Shown in pieces: positions 33,206 to 41,448 of a DNA stretch of 53,973 nt. This DNA is from Desulfovibrionaceae bacterium (GTDB lineage: Bacteria > Desulfobacterota > Desulfovibrionia > Desulfovibrionales > Desulfovibrionaceae), in the NCBI GenBank assembly GCA_031082225.1, contig JAVHLG010000025.1:1-53973 (forward strand), given 5' to 3'. How positions within the stretch are numbered: position 1 is the first letter of the stretch; the number at the start of each line of letters is the position of its first letter. Under the pieces are notes generated by a model. The model was not told the DNA's origin. It was given only the letters and a program-made list of their open reading frames with translations, and ran no database searches. The position numbers were made by a program, and so were the translations under genes.

Positions 33206-35280
33206 CCCCTGCCTGCGCCTACGCGATCTTTCATCTCAATCTGGCCTATTCCTCCGTGGACGAGGCGCAGCACGCCCGGATCGTCGAGGCCTGCTATCGG
33301 CCGATCCTGCGCTTGGCCGCCGGGCGCGGCATCCCCGTCGGCGTGGAGGCCACGGGCTATACCCTGGAATGCATCGCGGCCATCGCCCCCGGCTGGATTG
33401 CGGAGCTTCGTGCCCTGATCCGGGCGTGCCTGTGCGAATTCGTCGGCTCAGGACTGGCCCAGATCATCGGTCCCCTTGTCCCGGCCCGGGTGGTGGAGGC
33501 CAACCTGCGACTGGGCAACCGGGTCTACGAGCGTTTGCTCGGTGCCCGGCCCGCCGTGGCCATGCTCAACGAGCAGGCGTTTTCCGCAGGCATCGTGCCG
33601 CTTTATCGCGAAGCGGGCTACCAGGCCGTGGTGGCGGAGTGGGAGAACCCCATGGCCGCGAACCCGGATTGGCCACCGCAGGGATGGCGCCTGCCGTGCG
33701 CGGCGGCGAACCGGGGCGAGCCCATGCCCGTGCTGTGGAACTCCTGCATCATCAACCAAAAGCTGCAACGGCTGGCCCACGGCGACCTGACGCAGAAGGA
33801 ATATCTCGACTATATAAGGCCCCTGGCCGCAAGCGGCGGCGGGACATTGCCCCTGTACGCCGGGGATGCGGAGATATTTAATTTCCGGCCCGGGCGATAT
33901 GCCTCCGAGGCCCCCCTGCCTGTCCGCGACGAATGGCTGACCATCTTTGACGCCTTCACGCGACTGCGGGACGAGGGGGCCTGCGAGTTTGCCTTGCCGA
34001 CCCGGGTCTTGGCCCGGCAGTCTTCCCGGATGACCCTGCGGCTGGAGACCGCCTGCCAGCCGATCCCCGTGAAAAAGCAGTACAAATACAATCCCACGCG
34101 CTGGGCCGTCACCGGCCGTGACGATGTGGGCCTGAACACGGCCTGCTGGCGGCTGTTTCATGCCCTGGACGGCGACGACCGGGCGGATCAGGCGGCCTGG
34201 AGGGAGCTTTGCCTGTTTTGGGCCAGCGATTACAGAACCCACATCACCGACGCCCGCTGGGAGGACGTCCGTCGCCGGATGCAGGCCGGGCTTGCCGCCC
34301 TGAAACCGGCCAAAGGCCAGCCGGGTCACGACGCGTCCCTGTCTGCGGTGTCGGCCCACGCTGTCCGGGATGGCCGCCTTCTTGAGCCGGGCCACGACAT
34401 GTCCCTGTCTGCGGTGTCGGCCCACGCCACCCGGGATGGCCGTTTCCTTGATCTGCGGGCCGAATCCGTCAGTGTCCGGCTCAACATGCGCAAGGGCTTG
34501 GCCGTGGACGCCGCCTGGTTCCCTGAGGCCAGCCCCCATGCCCTGTTCGGCTCCCTCCCGCACGGGCATTTTGAAGACCTTTCGTTGGCGGCGGACTTTT
34601 TCAGCGGCCATCTCGTCCTTGAGCGGGCCGGCCTGCAGAAGGAGACGGACCTGGGGATCGTGGCCCCGGAGGTGGCCGTCACGGCCGAGGCCGTGGCCGT
34701 TTCCTGCGCCATGGCCGGTTTCCCCGTGCCCTTGCGCAAGACGGTGCGCCTGTCGCGCCTGCGGCCGGAGATCTCCATCCGCTACGATTTCGACTGGGCC
34801 TCGTTGCAGCACGCCTGCCTGCGTCTGGGGCATGTGACGCTGCTGCCGTCGGCCTTCGATGCGGGCACGCTGGCCTACGCCACCCACAACGGCGGCCGGG
34901 AGGCGGAATTCTTTCCCCTGGGCGGCCGGGAGTTCAATCATGGGCAGCCCGTATCCTCCCTGGTGTCCGCCAGGCAGTGCCTGGGCATGACCAGGGGGAT
35001 TTTCTGGATCGGCGACGCCTCCTTGATGCTGGAAATCGAGGTGGACCAGACCGTCGCGGCCGGGGTTCCCATGGTCCTGCATCGCAAGGCCCGGCCGGAT
35101 TTCCTGTTCCGGTGCTGGTTCTCCCTGCGCGAGACGGATGAGACCTCCCAGGCCGCCCGGCCGGGGTCGTTCCAGGGCATGGGAGGGTTTTCCATGACCA
35201 TACGGGCGCGTAAAACCGGCGATTGCGGCATCGGACCGGGCTGCGGGCCGTTGGTCGGCAGCGGCGGTCCGTCGGCCTGA
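33202..35280 (+). CDS. Glycoside hydrolase family 57-like protein
   Basis: The 692-residue protein starts with a GH57-type (beta/alpha)7 barrel: YAIFHLNLAYSSVDEAQHA (about 6-24), VGVEATGYTLECIAAI, CEFVGSGLAQIIGPLVP and AMLNEQAFSAGIVPLYREAG, where the glutamate of NEQ is a candidate catalytic residue. Residues 370-417 contain two copies of a 22-residue repeat. The C-terminal 270 residues are strand-rich, like the beta-sandwich of alpha-mannosidase relatives. No signal peptide is visible, so it would act in the cytosol on a glycan intermediate, perhaps as a transferase or a deacetylase rather than a degrading enzyme. It overlaps the ATP-grasp gene by 4 bases and closes the operon. Confidence 0.78.
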   Translation: MTPACAYAIFHLNLAYSSVDEAQHARIVEACYRPILRLAAGRGIPVGVEATGYTLECIAAIAPGWIAELRALIRACLCEFVGSGLAQIIGPLVPARVVEANLRLGNRVYERLLGARPAVAMLNEQAFSAGIVPLYREAGYQAVVAEWENPMAANPDWPPQGWRLPCAAANRGEPMPVLWNSCIINQKLQRLAHGDLTQKEYLDYIRPLAASGGGTLPLYAGDAEIFNFRPGRYASEAPLPVRDEWLTIFDAFTRLRDEGACEFALPTRVLARQSSRMTLRLETACQPIPVKKQYKYNPTRWAVTGRDDVGLNTACWRLFHALDGDDRADQAAWRELCLFWASDYRTHITDARWEDVRRRMQAGLAALKPAKGQPGHDASLSAVSAHAVRDGRLLEPGHDMSLSAVSAHATRDGRFLDLRAESVSVRLNMRKGLAVDAAWFPEASPHALFGSLPHGHFEDLSLAADFFSGHLVLERAGLQKETDLGIVAPEVAVTAEAVAVSCAMAGFPVPLRKTVRLSRLRPEISIRYDFDWASLQHACLRLGHVTLLPSAFDAGTLAYATHNGGREAEFFPLGGREFNHGQPVSSLVSARQCLGMTRGIFWIGDASLMLEIEVDQTVAAGVPMVLHRKARPDFLFRCWFSLRETDETSQAARPGSFQGMGGFSMTIRARKTGDCGIGPGCGPLVGSGGPSA
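34321..34452 (+). repeat. Tandem duplication of 66 bases within the GH57-like gene
   Basis: Units 34321-34386 and 34387-34452 are nearly identical and in frame. They encode PGHDASLSAVSAHAVRDGRL plus two residues, and PGHDMSLSAVSAHATRDGRF plus two residues. The unit lies between the barrel and the C-terminal domain. Confidence 0.92.
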
Positions 35281-35384
35281 GTCGGGACGCCGTCACGGGC
35301 ATTCCCCGGGGTTTGCCTGGACCTGGCGCCACCCCAGGCCGTCCCCGGGCGCGGGCACGGGGTCCGGGACTGCCGGGGCAAGGG

Positions 35385-35413
35385 GATCCGGCCGGGAGCC
35401 TCCCGCCGGGATC
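35385..35413. terminator. Hairpin between the two converging glycan operons
   Basis: GATCCGGCCGGGA (35385-35397) and TCCCGCCGGGATC (35401-35413) can pair at 11 of 13 positions around a GCC loop. It overlaps the stop codon of the minus-strand gene. No T-run follows on either strand. Confidence 0.35.
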
Positions 35414-36518
35414 AGGGGAGCATGCCGTTTTGCTCCAGGGTCCGGATGATGAGGTCCGCCCGATGCGGCTTGTCGTGCGAGGCGTACCACTTCGCCTGGC
35501 GCATGAACACCTCTGCGGGCGGAGCCGGGTGCTCTCGCGACAGGGCGCAGACGTCCTCGACGATGGCGGTCAGCCGGAGCAGGCTGGCACGATCGCGCAC
35601 GTCGTCGAATCCCCATCCGAAATCCACAATGCGCCGGTTGCGGGGATGGTCCGGGGGGCTCCATTCCCTGAGGGCCCGGACGAGCAATTTGTAGTAGCCA
35701 TTATGCGCCTTTGAACATCCTATGGTGGTGTCGCGCAGGATGATCGCCTCATCCGCGACAAGCCTTGTCTTGCAGACGCCGATGCGAACGGGTTTTCCGA
35801 GATGCATGGCGTATCCCACGGCCGAGGTCTGGCCATAGCACAGAACCGCATCAGCCAGTTCAAGCAGGAACCGTGACCTGTCGAGAAAGATGTCGTCAAA
35901 TATGTGGCCGGCGCTGACGCAGGTGAGACCGACCTGGTGGCACTGGTCAAGGACATCGCGCGACACGTCCTTCCAATAAACACAGACAAGTATCGTATCG
36001 AAGGGCTGGCCCTGGTCCCGGGCGTCGTTCGCCAACCATTCCCAGGAAAACAGGCTTTGCACGTGATGCGTGGAGTGGGGAGGGAAGACGAGCAAGACCT
36101 TTCCCAGGGACTGTTTGAGGGCCTTGAATTGGTGCAGGTCGCGAAAGCTGCGGGCGTAGTGGATGGCCGGGCCGATGGGGAAACGGACCTGCGGGGTTTT
36201 CCCGCGCAGGAGTCTGCAGGAATGTCGGCTGTTCGTGAAAATGGCCGGAAAGACGGAATCCCTGTCCACCTTCCATATGTATCCCGGATACCCTGAGCCG
36301 TGCGGCAGCACCGCCTTTATGGGATAGTGCGGAGGGAGTCCCAGGAACCGTTTGACCATGGCCGCGTGGCCGTAAAAGTCGTTGCTTTCATGGATCTCCG
36401 GCGTCTTCAAGGGCCTGTCGGTCATGATCCGCAGGGGGTCGAACGCCTCGATGGGCATGGATGGCGTTTCTGTTTGAGTCATCGGCGCTTTTCCCGTTTC
36501 GTGTTGCTGTCCGGTCAT
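35412..36518 (-). CDS. Unknown protein, possible glycan-assembly GT-B relative
   Basis: A 368-residue protein I cannot assign. It has a Rossmann-like strand-turn KVLLVFPPHSTHHVQSL (about 140-156), a second VVCVYWKD-like strand (ILVCVYWKDVSRDVLDQC), and a GT-B-type late motif DAVLCYGQTSAVGYAMHLGKPV (about 226-247), in which a site for a nucleotide sugar or a shared signal region is common in capsule and teichoic-acid enzymes. The first 20 residues (MTGQQHETGKAP) may not be translated: an in-frame ATG at 36482 is an equal candidate and neither has a good Shine-Dalgarno. It is the last gene of the minus-strand arm. Confidence 0.6.
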   Translation of the reverse strand: MTGQQHETGKAPMTQTETPSMPIEAFDPLRIMTDRPLKTPEIHESNDFYGHAAMVKRFLGLPPHYPIKAVLPHGSGYPGYIWKVDRDSVFPAIFTNSRHSCRLLRGKTPQVRFPIGPAIHYARSFRDLHQFKALKQSLGKVLLVFPPHSTHHVQSLFSWEWLANDARDQGQPFDTILVCVYWKDVSRDVLDQCHQVGLTCVSAGHIFDDIFLDRSRFLLELADAVLCYGQTSAVGYAMHLGKPVRIGVCKTRLVADEAIILRDTTIGCSKAHNGYYKLLVRALREWSPPDHPRNRRIVDFGWGFDDVRDRASLLRLTAIVEDVCALSREHPAPPAEVFMRQAKWYASHDKPHRADLIIRTLEQNGMLP

Positions 36519-36636
36519 GAAGGTCCGGCGGAGGAGGAACCCGTCGCGTCCGCAGGGCGCGCCGGAGATCTCCTGCGTGCCGCATGACCGCCTGACGGCG
36601 TCCGCCGGGAGGATGCGTTATCTGCCGCGTTTACGG

Positions 36637-39192
36637 TCATGTGTCGTCCACGCGAAAGGCGTGAACGGTATTGCCGTGCATGTCCGCCAGGTAGAGGCGG
36701 GAGCCGCACGGGGAAAGGGCCGCCCCGGCAAGCGAAACCATCTGTCCGGCCAGCCTGGAGACGTCGGCCTGAAACAGGACGTCGCCGTCCGCAGCGTATT
36801 TCACCAGTCCCTTATGGGCATAGACCGTATACAGGCACCCCTTTCCGGCGGCCATCCGCAGGATGACGCCTTCCGAGCCCTCCATCCGGGTCAGTCCCCG
36901 CCGCGACCGGTGCGACAGCCTGCTGACCCTGTTGTCCAGGAAGGCGTTAAAGAACAGGGCGTCGCCCCAGGCGGCCAACAGGCCGACGGGGCGTCCCTCC
37001 GGAACAGGCCAGGGGGACGCCAGGGGGGCAAGGGTCTCCGGATCCAGGGAGAGGATCCGGCCCGCGCGGCTGGGCTGGAGGTTGAGGGCCACATGCAGGG
37101 CCGCGTCCCCGGCGGCGGCCCAGGCCAGGGTGAAGTCCCCGGGAGCCAGCCCCAGGATGTCGGCCACAGACACGTGCCGGGCCATGCCGCCGCAGAGCGG
37201 GGCCAGCACCAGGTTTCTGCCGTCGAAATCGCACAGCGCCAATCGCTGAAAAACCCTGTCCAGGCAGAACCCATAGGAGGTGATCCCGGGGGGCAGGCCA
37301 ACGGCGGTGATCTCGCCGGAGGCCAGGTCCAGCCGGTGAATCTGGTCGGTGCGCGCATCGGCGACCAGGAGGAATCCGTCTCCGGCCGCAAGGTCTTTCG
37401 GGACCATGTCCTTGGGGAGCGGGATGGCCTCCAGGTATTGCAGGCTCGTCGCGGCCAGCCGTTGTTTCGCGGCGTCGTTTCCGCGGTCCGCCAGTTCCCC
37501 GAGGATGCGCCGGGCCGGTTTTGAGGCGGGATCGGCCCCGAGGCTGTCGTAGATCAGGCGCAGGGCCTCGGGTTCCCGGCCCTGCGACAACAGGCGGCGC
37601 GCCATGTCCATCCGGGCTGGCAGGATCTGTGTCGTGACCATGTCCTGGAAACGCGCCTTCGTGGCGACGATGAACCGCTGCAGGCTGCGATGCCACGCCC
37701 CAAGGCGGCTTCCTTCCAGATCCCTGGCGTCGCAGAGGCAGTCGAGGACAATCTGGGCCTTGACGGCCTGGTGACGAAGATCCCGGACCTGGCCGTCCTT
37801 CCCGGCGGCGGGGGCGGCCTCTTCGGCGGGAGCGGGGGCGGCCTCTCCCACCCGGTAGATTCGCGGTTCTGGGGCGTCCGGGGCCGGGACGCCGCGCCGC
37901 CGCACATCCAAACGGATGCGGTCGACGAGGGAACGGGCCACAAGAGCGCCCGCGTCGGGCAGGCGGTACAGGACCAGGCCCGGTGCGCCCTGGGTGGGCA
38001 GTGTCGCGGGCCTGCCAAGCCGGTGGACGAGGAAGCTGCCGTCCATCTCCAGGATCGGCGGGAAGGCCTGGCGGCCGTGAATGATCTTCCCGGTCTGCAG
38101 GGATATGGCCTCGCCGTTTCCCTTCCTGCTCCAGAGGCCGCCGCCGGGAAAGGGCTCCTGGAAATCCGGCGTTCGGTCGTTTTCCGCACAGCCGCTGATC
38201 CCCACGGCGAGGTGGCTGAAATGCCGGTAGGAATGGAAGTTGTCCAGGCAAATCGCGTTGGCCCCCGCAAGACACGGATGGCTGAGATATTCCCGGGCCC
38301 CGGCTGGGGATTTGCAGATGACGCGAAGCGTGGAGGCCCCATCGGGGGCGTTGAGGTGAAGGGTGAGCGTGTCCTTGAAGGTGTCGTTGTAAAGGAGCGT
38401 GGACGGCGTGTCGTCGTCCCACGGCATTCCCACACCCACAAGAAACCGGCCCCTTGTCGGATTCCCGGGCATGGCGCGGGCCGCGTCGAACCCGCCGAGG
38501 TCGACAGCCGCCCGGGCCATGAACAGGTCTTCCCGGAGAAAGAGCGTCCGCCAGCCGGGCTTTGCTCCGGCCAGGAAGGCCCGGGCCTGGTCCTCGTCCA
38601 CGGGATCCAGATCGTCCGGCCGGGCCGGATCGTCGGACGGCCGGAAAAAACGCCCGCAGTTGTGGTGGTCGACGTTGTGGTGCTCCCAGTTGATGTCGAA
38701 GGGCCGGGTCAGACGCGGGCAGCCGGGCCGGCCCGAGTCGGCCAGGGGGTCCAGCATGAGGACAATGTCCGCAGCCAGCAGGCGTTCCATGGAGAAGGAC
38801 TGGCACGGATGATCCTCGGGGGGCGAGGCCGAGGCCAGCCAGGACCATCCGTCGGGCGGGAGCTGCGCCATGGCCTCACGGGCCAGTTCCGGGGCCTGAG
38901 GGTTCCTGAAATTGAGCCACGCCAGGGGTTCGGCGGCGGAAACGCCGTCAAGATGCGCCAGGGTCGCCTCCGCCCCCGGCAAAAGGCGCGACGCCGGGGG
39001 GGGCGCGGCAAAAACGGCCTGGATCCCGTGCCGTGCGGCCATGTCCCGGACCGCATCCATGGAGGTGACGGCCAGACTCTTAGGGAAAAGGTCGGCCACG
39101 CGGGCCAGGAAGGACTCCATATGCCCGGCCCAGCCCTCATGGCGCCAGCCGGTGTCGTCCTCCTGGAGGAAAACAGGCAGGACGGCGCGCAT
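36637..39192 (-). CDS. Large protein with C-terminal beta-propeller-like domain, unknown function
   Basis: The product has 851 residues. Residues 1-430 form an unrecognised domain with conserved-looking motifs (MRAVLPVFLQEDDTGWRHEG, FDINWEHHNVDHHNCGRFF, LVGVGMPWDDDTPSTLLYND), rich in His and Asp as in metal enzymes. A proline/alanine linker (about 485-505) leads to a helical part and then, from about 630, to strand repeats such as DGFLLVADARTDQIHRLDLASG and SRLYLADMHGNTVHAFRVDD, which look like an NHL or SMP-30 beta-propeller. No signal peptide. AGGAGG precedes ATG 39192 and the start overlaps the stop of the CMP-sugar synthase gene, so the two are linked in function or expression. Confidence 0.72.
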   Translation of the reverse strand: MRAVLPVFLQEDDTGWRHEGWAGHMESFLARVADLFPKSLAVTSMDAVRDMAARHGIQAVFAAPPPASRLLPGAEATLAHLDGVSAAEPLAWLNFRNPQAPELAREAMAQLPPDGWSWLASASPPEDHPCQSFSMERLLAADIVLMLDPLADSGRPGCPRLTRPFDINWEHHNVDHHNCGRFFRPSDDPARPDDLDPVDEDQARAFLAGAKPGWRTLFLREDLFMARAAVDLGGFDAARAMPGNPTRGRFLVGVGMPWDDDTPSTLLYNDTFKDTLTLHLNAPDGASTLRVICKSPAGAREYLSHPCLAGANAICLDNFHSYRHFSHLAVGISGCAENDRTPDFQEPFPGGGLWSRKGNGEAISLQTGKIIHGRQAFPPILEMDGSFLVHRLGRPATLPTQGAPGLVLYRLPDAGALVARSLVDRIRLDVRRRGVPAPDAPEPRIYRVGEAAPAPAEEAAPAAGKDGQVRDLRHQAVKAQIVLDCLCDARDLEGSRLGAWHRSLQRFIVATKARFQDMVTTQILPARMDMARRLLSQGREPEALRLIYDSLGADPASKPARRILGELADRGNDAAKQRLAATSLQYLEAIPLPKDMVPKDLAAGDGFLLVADARTDQIHRLDLASGEITAVGLPPGITSYGFCLDRVFQRLALCDFDGRNLVLAPLCGGMARHVSVADILGLAPGDFTLAWAAAGDAALHVALNLQPSRAGRILSLDPETLAPLASPWPVPEGRPVGLLAAWGDALFFNAFLDNRVSRLSHRSRRGLTRMEGSEGVILRMAAGKGCLYTVYAHKGLVKYAADGDVLFQADVSRLAGQMVSLAGAALSPCGSRLYLADMHGNTVHAFRVDDT

Positions 39193-39899
39193 CACAAGGC
39201 CTCCTGGAAGTCGAAAAGGCCCTGGCGGATGATCTCTTCGGCCAGCATGAGATCTTCCTGATAGTCGATGTCCACGCACATGACGTCGTTGGTCAGGACG
39301 TGGCAATAGGGGGGCTTGGTGGCGTTTTGGGTGCGGTAGCCGTTGAAGGTGCCGTAGGTGCGGTAATACGGGGTTGCGTCACCGCAGGTCGTCTGGCCGG
39401 GGGACCAGAACGGCGTGGCCGCGCCCTCCCCGGCCATGTGGTAGAGGGGGTTGTAGCGCACGGGTTTGACCGTGGCGGCGTTTTCGTGGCCGTCGTTCAG
39501 CCTGCCGATGAGCATTTCCAGCAGCCGGACGGACCGGAAAGGCGAGGTGGGGTAGAGGATCACGACCCGCACGTCGTCCTCGACGTCCAGACCAAGGCCG
39601 ACCAGGGTGTAATGCACGGCCTGGCCGATGATGCTTTTGCCGCGGGCAAGACCCGGGGGGCGCAGAAACGGAACCAGGGCGCCGTGTTCCCGGGCGATGT
39701 CGGCGATCTCCTGGTCGTCGGTGGACACCACCACCGTGTCGATGGAAGGGGTGGCCAGGGCCGTCTCGATGGAATAGGCGATGAGGGGCTTTCCGGCCAG
39801 ATCAAGGACGTTTTTCCTGGGAAGTCCACGGGAGCCCCCTCTTGCGGGGATGATGGCCACCACCTCTCCGATGTCGTGGGGGCCAGATGGGGCGCGCAT
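39192..39899 (-). CDS. pseF: Acylneuraminate/pseudaminic acid cytidylyltransferase
   Basis: CMP-sugar synthase that activates a nonulosonic acid with CTP. The 235-residue protein has the nucleotide-binding signature VVAIIPARGGSRGLPRKNV (about 13-31), KPLIAYSIETAL, VVVSTDDQEIADIA and VVILYPTSPFRS, which define the NeuA/PseF family. The name pseF rests on the pseB, pseC and pseG genes in the same island; it could act on another nonulosonic acid. ATG 39899 is placed seven bases after GGAGG, better than the ATG six bases upstream or the longer frame to 39941. It sits 178 bases downstream of the radical SAM gene. Confidence 0.88.
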   Translation of the reverse strand: MRAPSGPHDIGEVVAIIPARGGSRGLPRKNVLDLAGKPLIAYSIETALATPSIDTVVVSTDDQEIADIAREHGALVPFLRPPGLARGKSIIGQAVHYTLVGLGLDVEDDVRVVILYPTSPFRSVRLLEMLIGRLNDGHENAATVKPVRYNPLYHMAGEGAATPFWSPGQTTCGDATPYYRTYGTFNGYRTQNATKPPYCHVLTNDVMCVDIDYQEDLMLAEEIIRQGLFDFQEAL

Positions 39900-40014
39900 G
39901 TGCATTCCTCCGAAAAGGCGAGGGTTGCGGGATTTCGTCATGCCGCCTTTGCGGCATAAAACGTGACCGCCGGAGCCAGGAGGGGCCGCCTCCCGAGGTC
40001 GCAGTCACGAAGAA

Positions 40015-40051
40015 GGGCCGACCACCAGGTCCAGGGACAGGAAGTCGGCCC
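40015..40051 (-). terminator. Inverted repeat in the gap 39900-40077
   Basis: GGGCCGAC (40015-40022) and GTCGGCCC (40044-40051) form a perfect 8-base stem with a 21-base loop, 26 bases past the stop of the minus-strand radical SAM gene. A smaller perfect hairpin, ATGCCGC-CTTT-GCGGCAT, lies at 39940-39957. Neither has a T-run, so termination is uncertain. Confidence 0.3.
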
Positions 40052-40077
40052 CTCCGGCTGCACCGCAGGGTGGTTCG

Positions 40078-41448
40078 CTACCCCCGCCGGGCCTGGCAAT
40101 GCCCCCGCCAACGGGTCTCGGCCTCCTGGCGCAGGGCGATCAAATCCCCCGGCTCCAGGGTGTCCGTGCGCACCACGGCGTTGTGATACCCGTCGTATTC
40201 GTCATAGTTGGTGGACACCAGGTGGCCGCTTTCCAAAAGCTGGCTGTGGAACCGGCTGCCGGGGAAGGGCGTGGCGATGGAGAACTGCACCGTGTCCGGA
40301 TCGAGCTCCAGGGCCAGGGCGATGGTCTTCCTCGCGGTCTCCTCGGTCTCCCCGGGAAGGCCGAACATGAACGTCAGGTGGTAGAGGATGCCCAATTCCC
40401 GGGTGATGGCCACGGTCTCCCGCACCTTGGACAGGTCCAGGCCCTTGGAGACCCGGCGCAGGAGATCCTGGGAGCCGGATTCGACCCCGTATTTCAGGGC
40501 CACCAGCCCGGCCTCCTTGAGGGCCTCCAGGATCTCGCGGTCCATGGTGTCGGCTCGGGCCATGATGGCCCAGGGGAGGTTGATCTTGCGGTCGCGTATC
40601 TCCCCGGCCAGGGCCAGGATGCGCTTTTTGCCGATGTTGAAGGTGTCGTCGTCGAAATAAAAGGACTTGAACCCGTAGCGGCTGACGCAATCCTCGATCT
40701 CGTCCACCACGTCCTTGGGGTCGCGGGTGCGGTAGCGGTTGCTGCCGTACATGAGCTGGGGCCAGGCGCAATAGATGCACCCGAAGGGGCAGCCGCGCGA
40801 GGCGATGATCTGCAGCGACGGCGCGGGAATGCCGCCGGGGAGGTCGCGGTAGCGCTCCATGTCCAAAAGGTCGCGGGCGGGCCAGGGCATGGAATCCAGG
40901 TCTTCCAGGAGATTGTAGTCGGAGTTGACCACCACCGCGCCGTCCGGTCCGCGCCAGGCCAGGGCCGGAAGCCCCGCTGCCTCGTCCCCGTCCCGCAGGG
41001 CCTTGGCCAGGGCCAGAAGCGTGGTCTCGTACTCGCCAAGCAGGCAAAAATCCAACCCCGGGTGGGTCTCCAGAAAGGACGGATCGGCCATCTCGCGGTG
41101 CAGTCCGCCGAAGGCGATGCGCACCGAGTCGCCAAGCTCCCGCCGGGTGCGCTCCAGGATCCTCAGGTCGGTGCTCAGGGAGGAGGAAGAGACTTCCAGA
41201 AACACCAGATCAGGCTGAAACGCCTTCATGCGGGCGAAAAATTCGTCCTCGTCGATGTCCTCGGCGATGGCGTCCACCAGGGACACGGAAAACCCGTTGT
41301 CGCGCAACAGCGCCGCGCCGTAGGCCAGAAAGAAGGGGAAGGGCATGTAGCCGCTGGTGTCGGCCTCGAAATGCGGCCAGCGCGAGCCAGCCCGCACGCC
41401 GTAATAACCGGGTTTTTTCCAGGGGGCGTTGCCAAGAAAGATTTTCAT
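40078..41448 (-). CDS. B12-binding-type radical SAM protein
   Basis: The 456-residue protein has an N-terminal cobalamin-binding-like Rossmann domain (about 1-170; PFPFFLAYGAALLRDNGFSV and PDLVFLEVSSSSLSTD) and then a radical SAM barrel with CPFGCIYC in IASRGCPFGCIYCAWP, FKSFYFDDDTFNIGKKRIL, VALKYGVESGSQDLLRRV and YHLTFMFGLPGETEET. This is the BchE/P-methylase type found widely in glycan and natural-product loci. The cobalamin lower-ligand motif DXHXXG is not seen, so B12 may bind base-off or not at all. ATG 41448 overlaps the glycosyltransferase stop by 4 bases; the Shine-Dalgarno is weak. Confidence 0.87.
   Translation of the reverse strand: MKIFLGNAPWKKPGYYGVRAGSRWPHFEADTSGYMPFPFFLAYGAALLRDNGFSVSLVDAIAEDIDEDEFFARMKAFQPDLVFLEVSSSSLSTDLRILERTRRELGDSVRIAFGGLHREMADPSFLETHPGLDFCLLGEYETTLLALAKALRDGDEAAGLPALAWRGPDGAVVVNSDYNLLEDLDSMPWPARDLLDMERYRDLPGGIPAPSLQIIASRGCPFGCIYCAWPQLMYGSNRYRTRDPKDVVDEIEDCVSRYGFKSFYFDDDTFNIGKKRILALAGEIRDRKINLPWAIMARADTMDREILEALKEAGLVALKYGVESGSQDLLRRVSKGLDLSKVRETVAITRELGILYHLTFMFGLPGETEETARKTIALALELDPDTVQFSIATPFPGSRFHSQLLESGHLVSTNYDEYDGYHNAVVRTDTLEPGDLIALRQEAETRWRGHCQARRG

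Noticed and set aside
34321-34452. CRISPR-like repeat
   Set aside because: Two adjacent in-frame copies without spacers inside a gene are a coding duplication.
35412-36518. Assignment as a specific transferase
   Set aside because: Only general GT-B-like motifs are visible, so no named function is given.
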